Below, piece after piece: positions 18,061 to 25,649 of a stretch of 64,000 nt of DNA. Every line of letters starts with the position of its first letter. The first letter of the stretch is position 1. A program made the position numbers and the translations under genes. Source of the DNA: Bacillota bacterium (GTDB lineage: Bacteria > Bacillota > Clostridia > Acetivibrionales > DTU013). The notes below the pieces were generated by a model. The model searched no databases. It saw only the letters and a program-made list of their open reading frames with translations, and was not told the origin of the DNA. Location: the NCBI GenBank assembly GCA_023411645.1, contig JAEYON010000033.1:4090-68089 (forward strand). Direction: 5' to 3'.

Positions 18061-18110
18061 TGTGATCTCCTTTCATTTTCTTGTTTTATTGTTGTAATAA
18101 GTATCTTGAT

Positions 18111-19052
18111 TTATTGTTCTAGCAAATCTAATAGATTTTGTGTTGAAACAAGTGCCATTTTTTCTCCGGCTTCGGCTGTAAATGCGCCTATATGTGGTGT
18201 AAGTATGAAATTGTCAAGTGTCAGGAGCTTTTCATCCTTTGCTGGAGGCTCGCTTGAAAACACGTCCTGTGCCGCTCCGGCGATCTGACCGGATACCAGG
18301 GCTTCATACAGGGCTTGTTCATCTACCAGCTCACCTCTGGATGTATTGATAAGGATCGAATTTGGTTTCATCCTACTGAGAGAGTCTTTGTTTATAATAT
18401 GCCTCGTTTCAGTTGTGGCAGGCACATGCAGCGAGATAATATCGCTTTGTGAAAAAAGCACATTCAGATCGTCAAGCTTTGTGATAGCGTATTGATCCAG
18501 AAATTGCTCATCCTTGAACCACGGATCATAGATGTAAACCTGCATTTCAAGGCCACGCGCCCTTCTGGCAACCTCGCGTCCAATCATTCCGCCGCCAACC
18601 ACACCGAGCTTTTTACCAGTCAATTCGAACCCACAGGTGCGGCTCCAGCCTGCGTTTTTTACTCCAGCCGAATTAGCCGGAATATCTCGTGCCAATGTAA
18701 ATATTAACGCAATGGCCAACTCTGCTACAGATATATTATTGGTGCCGACAGCATTGCGTACTTTGATTCCTAGCTCTGCTGCCTTGTCCAGGGCAATGTT
18801 GTCCATACCGACACCGTATTTTGAAATAGCTTTTAAATCCTTCAGTTCCTGCAGCACAGAGGCTGACAAGGGATCAACACCAACTATGATACCGGTCACA
18901 TTATCTTTTGCGCATTCAATGATTTCAGCCTCAGTCATTGTTCGTCCAAAAGTGTTTTCAATGATTTCATATCCTTTTGATTCCAGAAGGGGATAGGCCT
19001 TCTGTTTGTGATTCTTGAACGATTTTGGTGTGATTAGAATTTTTTCTCTCAT
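18111..19052 (-). CDS. D-isomer-specific 2-hydroxyacid dehydrogenase
   Basis: A 313-residue NAD-dependent dehydrogenase of the phosphoglycerate dehydrogenase/hydroxypyruvate reductase family. The NAD fold has GVVGGGMIGREVARRA (about 147-162). The catalytic triad is represented by Arg in INTSRGELVD, Glu in the SSEPPAKDEKL region and His in TPHIGAFT. It reduces a 2-keto acid or oxidises a D-2-hydroxy acid. It is the first gene of the minus-strand operon running to KDPG aldolase, so it probably handles a sugar-acid intermediate. AAAGGA lies 9 bases before the ATG. Confidence 0.88.
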   Translation of the reverse strand: MREKILITPKSFKNHKQKAYPLLESKGYEIIENTFGRTMTEAEIIECAKDNVTGIIVGVDPLSASVLQELKDLKAISKYGVGMDNIALDKAAELGIKVRNAVGTNNISVAELAIALIFTLARDIPANSAGVKNAGWSRTCGFELTGKKLGVVGGGMIGREVARRARGLEMQVYIYDPWFKDEQFLDQYAITKLDDLNVLFSQSDIISLHVPATTETRHIINKDSLSRMKPNSILINTSRGELVDEQALYEALVSGQIAGAAQDVFSSEPPAKDEKLLTLDNFILTPHIGAFTAEAGEKMALVSTQNLLDLLEQ

Positions 19053-19116
19053 TGTACGTAATCCTTTCTTTTAATAGTTGCCTTTATTATTTACATTAAT
19101 GATACAAATAATTTTC

Positions 19117-19142
19117 TGTAATAATGTAAGTATGTTATTACA
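19117..19142. promoter_or_regulatory. Putative GntR operator upstream of the 2-hydroxyacid dehydrogenase operon
   Basis: Perfect inverted repeat TGTAATAA (19117-19124) and TTATTACA (19135-19142) with a 10-base centre, 65 bases before the operon start. Its TGTAAT/ATTACA halves recur at 19959-19970 upstream of the regulator gene. Confidence 0.5.
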
Positions 19143-19157
19143 AAGATACAGAAAAAA

Positions 19158-19916
19158 TTATCTAAGCTGGCGTTTTAGCTCAAATGTAAACTTGCTGCGG
19201 TCACTCCTGTACTTGGCGAATGAGTATTCAACAGGCGTACCATTTTCCAGAGCAATAACACTTTCAAAATAATGCACTGGGGCTCCTTTTGGTATATTAA
19301 GCAGCTTTGCTTCAAAATCGCCTGCGATCATGGATTCAAGAGATCTGGTGGCAGTGGAAATCAGCATGCCGCTTTCTTTCTCAATAATTTCATATATGGA
19401 CATTTTCTCCAAATCGTGAGTCATCAGTCCGGGGCATACCTTGTAGGGGACATAAGTAATGACGAATACAATGGGTTCTTCGTCAGCAAACCTTAAGCGG
19501 GTAAGCTTGATCACATCGTCGCCTTCATTGATCTTCAATGTTTGAGCTACTTTTTCATCACACATGACCAGCTCTCTTGCTAATATCTTTGTGGAAGGGT
19601 TCAGGCCCTTTTTTTTCATCTCATTATTGAAGCTATCGAGCACAAGCAGAAAATCCTGAGCAATTTTTGGTTTTGCTATAAATGTTCCTTTGGCCTTGAT
19701 ACGATAGAGGTAACCCTCCACGACCAATTCATTAATGGCCTGGCGAACGGTTGGTCTGCTGATGCCAAAGTGCTCGCTAATTTCAACCTCTGTTGGAATC
19801 GGTGCTTCAGAATCATCGTGGCGCTCTTTTATATACTCCAGCAAAATGGTCTTCAACTGGTAGTAAAGAGGGATAGGTATATTTTTATTAAGAGTTTTGT
19901 TGCCACTAAAAAGCAT
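19158..19916 (-). CDS. GntR-family regulator, HutC/UTRA type
   Basis: A 252-residue regulator with an N-terminal GntR helix-turn-helix (PTEVEISEHFGISRPTVRQA, about 42-61) and a C-terminal UTRA effector domain. GAGGA lies 7 bases before the ATG at 19916. It precedes the 2-hydroxyacid dehydrogenase-to-KDPG aldolase operon on the same strand and probably controls it: TGTAAT/ATTACA inverted repeats lie both before that operon and before this gene (inference). It is about the same size and layout as the GntR gene at 7240. Confidence 0.9.
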   Translation of the reverse strand: MLFSGNKTLNKNIPIPLYYQLKTILLEYIKERHDDSEAPIPTEVEISEHFGISRPTVRQAINELVVEGYLYRIKAKGTFIAKPKIAQDFLLVLDSFNNEMKKKGLNPSTKILARELVMCDEKVAQTLKINEGDDVIKLTRLRFADEEPIVFVITYVPYKVCPGLMTHDLEKMSIYEIIEKESGMLISTATRSLESMIAGDFEAKLLNIPKGAPVHYFESVIALENGTPVEYSFAKYRSDRSKFTFELKRQLR

Positions 19917-19958
19917 TCATTAGTCCTCAATTCGCAATTATTAGTTTCCTTTGTTATT

Positions 19959-19970
19959 ATGTAATTACAT
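19959..19970. promoter_or_regulatory. Putative autoregulatory operator of the GntR gene
   Basis: Perfect 12-bp palindrome ATGTAATTACAT, 43 bases upstream of the GntR start, sharing its half-sites with the repeat at 19117-19142. Confidence 0.45.
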
Positions 19971-20202
19971 TATACTGATATTATTATACATTGTAAAGCT
20001 ATAAAAGTCTACAGATATGTTGTAAGGAAATTCGAGATAATTTGCCATAAAATTAGTGATATTTGTCAAGGAATTAGCACATATAATTATTCAACCAAGT
20101 TAAACCGCCTGTTATCAGACAATATATACCGTATTGCGTATTGCTGTTTGTTAACATATTTATTGATATCAAAACTAAAAAAGTAAAGTGAGTGTGGATA
20201 TA

Positions 20203-21198
20203 ATGAGTAATGGATCAAGATATTCAAGAATGTTTGTAATTCTAGGTGTGGTACTGATGGTAGTGGGAATTATTCTGGCATTAGCTAATTTCACAGGCTT
20301 GGGTCTCAACAGTTTTTCTTCCTTCAACCAAATTTTTGGCATTGTTCGCAGCAATAATAACGATGTAGACGTGGAAAGAACTGAATCGGTCAGAGGAATA
20401 AGCCATATCTCAGTTGCTTCGGTCAGTGATAACATCAACCTGATCCCGGTCGATTCTGACGAGATAAAAGCGCATTACTACGGCAGCTACTCCACAAGCA
20501 ACCCCGATTACCGGCCTGAGCTTGTTGTCGAAAAGAAAGGATCTCAACTCAACATAGAAATTAAGTACCAGTCCAATCATGTGCATGTAAGCTTTTTCAG
20601 CAATCTAAAGCTGGATGTATATATACCGATGCAGTTTAAAGACGATCTTGTGATTAATAGCACTTCGGGCGAGGTTGCGGTTGGCAGGTTTGAGCTTCAC
20701 GAGATGGATTACTCAAACACCTCGGGCAACTTAAATGCGGAGTGGATCGATGCAGAAAAAGCCACTCTGAGCACCACTTCCGGGGAAACAATGTTAGCTG
20801 GCAAATTCGAAAGCTTCAAATACACAACAACCTCAGGGAATTTTGTATCTGACGACTTTACATCAAAAAAGACCGAGTTCAATACAACGTCGGGAGAGAT
20901 CAGCCTGGCAGGACAGATGGGGGATGTTAAAGCAGAAGCTATCAGCGGCAACTTGAATTTTTCATATTCACATTTTGGAAATACCATTGAAGCAAATACT
21001 GTGTCCGGTGAGGTTGAGATACGGCTTCCTGAGGACGCCGGCTTTGAACTGGAATATGGCACTGTGTCGGGAGATGCCCAATGTGACTTTGCAGTATCTG
21101 GCAGTCAGGGAAAGAAGGGTTTGAAGGGTACAGTCGGCAGTGGTGAAGGAGCTGTCCGTATAAATACGGTTTCAGGCAATCTCAAAATCCGCAAATAA
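20203..21198 (+). CDS. Membrane-anchored DUF4097-type beta-repeat protein
   Basis: About 331 residues. One membrane helix lies near the N-terminus (MFVILGVVLMVVGIILALA), followed by a repetitive beta-strand domain of the DUF4097 kind, marked by recurring T-S-G-N/T-S-G-E turns roughly every 18 residues (for example NTTSGEISLAG, TTSGNFVSDD, NTVSGNLKI at the end). Such domains form a beta-helix-like stack outside the membrane; their job is generally unknown, often tied to envelope stress regulators. The start is uncertain: an in-frame GTG at 20188 has no better ribosome site. About 270 bases without genes lie upstream. Confidence 0.65.
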   Translation: MSNGSRYSRMFVILGVVLMVVGIILALANFTGLGLNSFSSFNQIFGIVRSNNNDVDVERTESVRGISHISVASVSDNINLIPVDSDEIKAHYYGSYSTSNPDYRPELVVEKKGSQLNIEIKYQSNHVHVSFFSNLKLDVYIPMQFKDDLVINSTSGEVAVGRFELHEMDYSNTSGNLNAEWIDAEKATLSTTSGETMLAGKFESFKYTTTSGNFVSDDFTSKKTEFNTTSGEISLAGQMGDVKAEAISGNLNFSYSHFGNTIEANTVSGEVEIRLPEDAGFELEYGTVSGDAQCDFAVSGSQGKKGLKGTVGSGEGAVRINTVSGNLKIRK

Positions 21199-21255
21199 AT
21201 TACCGGATAACTAAAAACGACCGTTTTGGCATATTATAGTGCGGGAGGTGATAGT

Positions 21256-22353
21256 ATGCCAAAGGGTAAAGTTAGAAATATGTTTCCGGGTGGGAATACA
21301 TCAAAGGGATTTTTCAGTTACTATCAGTACATTATCAATGAAGAAGAAGCTAAAAGGATTTTTATTATGAAGGGCGGCCCCGGCGTGGGCAAAAGCAGCT
21401 TTATGAAAAAAGCTTCCGAAGTGATGGTACAGCGCGGATATGATGTGGAGCACATGCATTGTTCCAGCGATAATCACAGTCTTGATGGAGTTGTGATACC
21501 GGGTCTTGGCGTTGCTTTGATCGATGGAACCGCACCGCATGTAACTGATCCGAGGAGCCCTGGTGTTATTGACGAAATTATCAATCTGGGGGATTATTGG
21601 GACGAAGCCGCTCTGTGTCGGAATCGCGAAAAGATCATAAGAATAAAAAACGAAATAGGCGGTTGTTTTGCAAGAGCATACAGGTATTTGGCTGCCGCCT
21701 CATGCATATATGAGGACAGCGCAGCATTATATGGGTCTGATGTTGATGAAGCGAAGGTGAATATTCTTGCAAAGGAATTGATCACCGAGCTTCTGGAGGG
21801 CATCCCTATGTCTGCAAGGGTATCCAGAGAAAGGCGGATGTTTGCCAGCGCAATTACACCGGATGGATTTGTTAATTATCTGGATGATCTGATGATTGCG
21901 GATAACATTTATAAGCTAGTTGGATTTCCTGGGGCTGGTACGGAAAAGCTTCTGGAGAAGATCAAATCAGCAGCGCTGGAAAGGGGACTCCCCGTGGAAG
22001 CTTTTTATTGCGCCTTTGACCCCGCAAAGCTCGAACATCTTATTATACCGGGATTAAACTCAGCATTTACAACAGTTAACGAATACCATTCAACAGATGT
22101 CTGTTCGTTGAGAGAAATTGATTTTTCGGAGTTTCTGGATGAAAGACTGACATCTTTGAGAAGATGCGAAATTGAATATAACCGGACTCAGTTTGACGTA
22201 CTGCTTGACAAGGCGATTGATTTGATACATAGCGCAAAAGACCTTCACGACGAGTTGGAAGCCTGTTACATTCCTGCGATGAATTTTAAGGGAGTGCAGG
22301 AAAAATGGGAAAGGGTCATGGAAAGGATTATTGGCTATATTTGTATTGACTAA
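21256..22353 (+). CDS. Tandem P-loop NTPase-like protein (PRK06851-type), second P-loop degenerate
   Basis: A 365-residue protein with two repeats of one domain. The first copy has Walker A GGPGVGKSSF (about 40-49), a nearby HMHCSSDNHSLDGVVIPGL and a DGT turn. The second repeats the order (LVGFPGAGTEKLLEKI, then EAFYCAFDPAKLEHLIIPGL) but its P-loop lacks the GK[ST] residues (GFPGAGTEK, about 223-231). It resembles a conserved, uncharacterised Firmicute ATPase family. GGGAGGTG at 21242-21249 fixes the start at 21256. It lies between the DUF4097 gene and an ECF transporter; function unknown. Confidence 0.7.
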   Translation: MPKGKVRNMFPGGNTSKGFFSYYQYIINEEEAKRIFIMKGGPGVGKSSFMKKASEVMVQRGYDVEHMHCSSDNHSLDGVVIPGLGVALIDGTAPHVTDPRSPGVIDEIINLGDYWDEAALCRNREKIIRIKNEIGGCFARAYRYLAAASCIYEDSAALYGSDVDEAKVNILAKELITELLEGIPMSARVSRERRMFASAITPDGFVNYLDDLMIADNIYKLVGFPGAGTEKLLEKIKSAALERGLPVEAFYCAFDPAKLEHLIIPGLNSAFTTVNEYHSTDVCSLREIDFSEFLDERLTSLRRCEIEYNRTQFDVLLDKAIDLIHSAKDLHDELEACYIPAMNFKGVQEKWERVMERIIGYICID

Positions 22354-22425
22354 TACGTCCCATAATATATACTAATACTGTAAACTTTTATCTTCAGGCT
22401 AAGCCTGAGCAAGGAGGGGCGTATT

Positions 22426-22977
22426 ATGTGGAAACTCAGTGTTAAAACGGTGGTCGCGATTGGTATAGGTGCTGCGATATTCATTGTACTTGGCATGTTC
22501 GGTTCCATTCCAACAGGGATTCCGAACACAAATCTTGACACCTCTTATGGTATTCTTGCTATGATGTCAGCCATCTTTGGCCCAATAGCCGGTCTGTTAA
22601 TCGGTCTTATAGGGCATGCACTGAAGGATACTTTTATGTGGGGATCAGCCTGGTGGAGCTGGATTATTTGCTCTGCTCTTGCAGGTTTCCTTATCGGACT
22701 TTTTGTGAAGAAATTCGGTGTAGAGGATGGGCAATTTGGTCTGAAACAAGCGGTTCTATTTAATGCCGTTCAGATTGCATCCAATGCAATTTGCTGGTTT
22801 GGACTTGCGCCGTTGCTAGATATCATTATATACGACGAACCTGCCAATAAAGTATTTACCCAGGGTTTGGTAGCCGGAGCAGTTAACATGGTCGTCATGC
22901 TAGTGCTTGGAACAGCCCTGCTGTTTGGGTATTCTGCCACGAGGCAGAGGGCATCCAGTCTGACCAAGGAAGAGTAA
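22426..22977 (+). CDS. ECF transporter S component, UPF0397 family
   Basis: A 183-residue integral membrane protein with five to six helices. Its sequence (VKTVVAIGIGAAIFIVLG, then SIPTGIPNT, GPIAGLLIGLIGHALKD and WWSWIICSALAGFLIG) matches the UPF0397 group of energy-coupling-factor substrate-binding subunits. These capture a vitamin or similar nutrient and dock onto EcfT plus two ATPases. Here the ATPase fusion and EcfT follow directly, so the unit is a dedicated (group I) ECF system. The substrate is not established. AAGGAGGGG precedes the ATG; a short hairpin TCAGG/CCTGA lies just before it. Confidence 0.85.
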   Translation: MWKLSVKTVVAIGIGAAIFIVLGMFGSIPTGIPNTNLDTSYGILAMMSAIFGPIAGLLIGLIGHALKDTFMWGSAWWSWIICSALAGFLIGLFVKKFGVEDGQFGLKQAVLFNAVQIASNAICWFGLAPLLDIIIYDEPANKVFTQGLVAGAVNMVVMLVLGTALLFGYSATRQRASSLTKEE

Positions 22978-22994
22978 TATTGTTCGGAACCAGG

Positions 22995-23037
22995 GGGATG
23001 ATTCTCCGGTTCGTTCACCGCGGACCGGGATCATCCC
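22995..23037 (+). terminator. Hairpin between S component and ATPase genes (partial terminator?)
   Basis: GGGATGAT (22995-23002) pairs with ATCATCCC (23030-23037), with an inner CCGGT/ACCGG. Only a short T run follows, so it may attenuate or stabilise mRNA rather than end it fully. Confidence 0.5.
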
Positions 23038-23118
23038 TTTATCAGTTTACTTGGTATATGCATATGCTGTACCAATCATAAACCAACTTATACAAATGAG
23101 TTGTGCCCGAGGATGCTG

Positions 23119-24825
23119 ATGAAAAAAGAAGCAATCACATTTGAAAATTTTACATTTCGATATAACAGCCAAATTGAACCAACCTTGATTGATATCAACC
23201 TGACGGTTTATCAGGGCGAAAAGCTGCTTGTCATAGGCCCATCCGGCTCGGGAAAATCTACTTTAGGTCATTGTATCAACGGTCTGATACCTTTTTCATA
23301 CACCGGTGAGCTGACCGGTAAACTAAGGGTATTGGGGGAGGATACGTCCAAACTCGGTATATTTGGGTTATCCAAGCATGTGGGTACTGTACTTCAGGAT
23401 TCCGACAGTCAGTTCATAGGATTAACAGTTGGCGAGGATATTGCTTTTTCCATGGAGAACGAATGTGTTGAAACACCTGTGATGCAACAGCGAGTTATGG
23501 CATCGGCTCTTTTGGTTGATATGGGGGATTTTCTGGCAGCTAATCCGCATCAGTTATCCGGAGGACAGAAACAGAGGGTCTCACTGGCGGGGGTACTGGT
23601 AAATGAGGTGGACATCCTTCTTTTTGATGAGCCCCTTGCAAATCTGGATCCGGCCACAGGCAAATATGCCATCGAGCTGATTGATGATCTTCACAGGGAA
23701 ACCGGCAAGACAATTATTATCATCGAACACAGACTTGAGGATGTGCTTCACAGGGGTGCGGACAGGGTGATACTGTTCGATGAAGGACGGATCATTGCAG
23801 ATATGCCGCCGTCCAAATTGCTTGAAGGCGATCTTCTTGAGCGTTGCGGTATCCGCGAGCCTTTATTTATTTCCGCGCTTAAAAAAGCAGGCTGTCAAGT
23901 GCGGGCTGATGATCATCCGGAAAGAGTGGGAACCTTTAATCTGGAGCCCCACCGTGAAAAACTGTTATTGTGGGCACAGCAGGATGAAAGCATCGCTGAT
24001 AAAATAGCGGGACAAAATATTTTAGAGGTTAGGGATCTGGAATTCAGATATCAATCGGGCGCCCGTGCAATAAAAGGCATCTCATTCCATGTGAAGCAGG
24101 GCGAAATGCTGGCCATTGTCGGTAAAAACGGAGCAGGTAAATCCACTCTGTCCAAATTGATTTGCGGAATGGAGAAGCCTGACCGTGGGACAATATTTTT
24201 TGAAGGCCGTGATATCTCGGCAGATACCATAAAAGAGCGTTCAATGCGAATTGGGTTTGCTATGCAGAACCCAAACCATATGATTTCAAAGACAATGATC
24301 TATGATGAAGTCGCAATGGGACTGAGAGCGATGAAGGTCCCTGAAGAAATTATCAGAGAAAAGGTGCAGCATATATTGAAGATATGCGGACTGCATCCGT
24401 TTCGTAAATGGCCTGTTGCAGCATTGAGTTATGGACAAAAAAAGCGTGTTACCATTGCCTCCATACTGGTGATGGATGTGAAGGTACTGATTTTAGACGA
24501 ACCTACCGCAGGGCAGGATTACAGGCATTATACCGAGATCATGGAGTTTTTGAGAGGCCTTAACGAACAAAACAGCATTACAATTATCATGATAACTCAC
24601 GACATGCATCTGGCACTGGAATATACCAACAGAGCTATTGTTGTGGCCGATGGGGTCAAAATAGCGGACAGTACTGTTGCGGAGATTTTTTCAAACGAAG
24701 AGGTTATTGCCGCAGCAAACCTGAAGAAGACTTCACTGTACGACCTTGCTTCACAGATGGGCATATCGCCCGAAGTATTTACAAATCGCTTTATTGCATC
24801 AGAAAGGGGGAATGGTCAAAAATGA
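23119..24825 (+). CDS. Energy-coupling factor ATPase, two ABC domains fused
   Basis: A 568-residue protein holding both ATPases of an ECF transporter. Domain 1: Walker A GPSGSGKST (about 45-53), signature LSGGQKQRVS, Walker B LLFDEPLANLDP. Domain 2: Walker A GKNGAGKST (about 337-345), signature LSYGQKKRVT, Walker B LILDEPTAGQD. A linker of about 50 residues joins them. All catalytic motifs are intact in both halves. GAGGA (23109-23113) fixes the start at 23119 rather than the TTG at 23101. The stop overlaps ecfT by ATGA. Confidence 0.92.
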   Translation: MKKEAITFENFTFRYNSQIEPTLIDINLTVYQGEKLLVIGPSGSGKSTLGHCINGLIPFSYTGELTGKLRVLGEDTSKLGIFGLSKHVGTVLQDSDSQFIGLTVGEDIAFSMENECVETPVMQQRVMASALLVDMGDFLAANPHQLSGGQKQRVSLAGVLVNEVDILLFDEPLANLDPATGKYAIELIDDLHRETGKTIIIIEHRLEDVLHRGADRVILFDEGRIIADMPPSKLLEGDLLERCGIREPLFISALKKAGCQVRADDHPERVGTFNLEPHREKLLLWAQQDESIADKIAGQNILEVRDLEFRYQSGARAIKGISFHVKQGEMLAIVGKNGAGKSTLSKLICGMEKPDRGTIFFEGRDISADTIKERSMRIGFAMQNPNHMISKTMIYDEVAMGLRAMKVPEEIIREKVQHILKICGLHPFRKWPVAALSYGQKKRVTIASILVMDVKVLILDEPTAGQDYRHYTEIMEFLRGLNEQNSITIIMITHDMHLALEYTNRAIVVADGVKIADSTVAEIFSNEEVIAAANLKKTSLYDLASQMGISPEVFTNRFIASERGNGQK

Positions 24826-25649
24826 GCAGGCTTCTTGCATACATTAAGGCCGATTCTCCTGTACACAGGCTGAATGGCGCGACAAAGCTTATCATTTTTC
24901 TGATCTGGTCCTTTACCGGAATGATTACCTTTGATGCCCGTGCCCTTGTAGTAATCCTTGCAGCAGGGATCGTAGTATTTCGGATTTCGAAAATCCGATT
25001 TAAGGATGTTGCTTTTGTTCTTGGTTTCATCAGCTTGTTTCTGCTGTTAAACTTTATTACTATTTATCTTTTCTCTCCTGAGGAGGGTGTGAGAATATAT
25101 GGGACAAGAAACGTTCTTTTCAGCTTTTCAGAGCGCTATACTGTTACTGTAGAGCAACTGTTTTATGAACTGACCGTAACGCTAAAATATTATACGGTCG
25201 TACCGGTAGCGCTGCTTTTTGTACTGACTACTGATCCGAGTGAATTCGCAGCATCATTAAATCAACTTCGTGTTCCCTATAAGGTATCTTACGCAGTTGC
25301 CCTTGCACTTCGTTATATTCCGGACATTCAGACTGATTTTATCAACATTTCGCATGCTCAGCAGGCAAGGGGCATTGATATGTCCGGAAAGGCAAAGCCG
25401 TGGACAAGACTGAAAAATATTCTCGCAATTCTCATGCCGTTAGTATTTTCAAGTCTCGAAAAAATAACGATCATATCCAATGCAATGGAACTTCGTAATT
25501 TTGGTAAACATAAAAAACGTACGTGGTATTCATTTAAACCTTTTGGCCGCAATGATGCGGCAGCACTTATTATCGCACTGCTGTCAGCAACTGCTGTGCT
25601 TGTATTTACATTTTACGATGGTACAAGGCATTTCATTCCGTTTAAGTAA
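24822..25649 (+). CDS. ECF transporter transmembrane component EcfT
   Basis: A 275-residue membrane protein that couples the ATPase to the S component. Helices fill residues 18-75 and 105-135, with another at the C-terminus (about 240-265). The coupling-helix motif A-R-G is present in AQQARGID (about 183-190); the second motif is altered to AMELRNFG. It starts inside the ATPase stop codon (ATGA), and its 3' end overlaps the convergent glycosyltransferase gene by 8 bases, leaving no room for a separate terminator. Confidence 0.9.
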   Translation: MSRLLAYIKADSPVHRLNGATKLIIFLIWSFTGMITFDARALVVILAAGIVVFRISKIRFKDVAFVLGFISLFLLLNFITIYLFSPEEGVRIYGTRNVLFSFSERYTVTVEQLFYELTVTLKYYTVVPVALLFVLTTDPSEFAASLNQLRVPYKVSYAVALALRYIPDIQTDFINISHAQQARGIDMSGKAKPWTRLKNILAILMPLVFSSLEKITIISNAMELRNFGKHKKRTWYSFKPFGRNDAAALIIALLSATAVLVFTFYDGTRHFIPFK

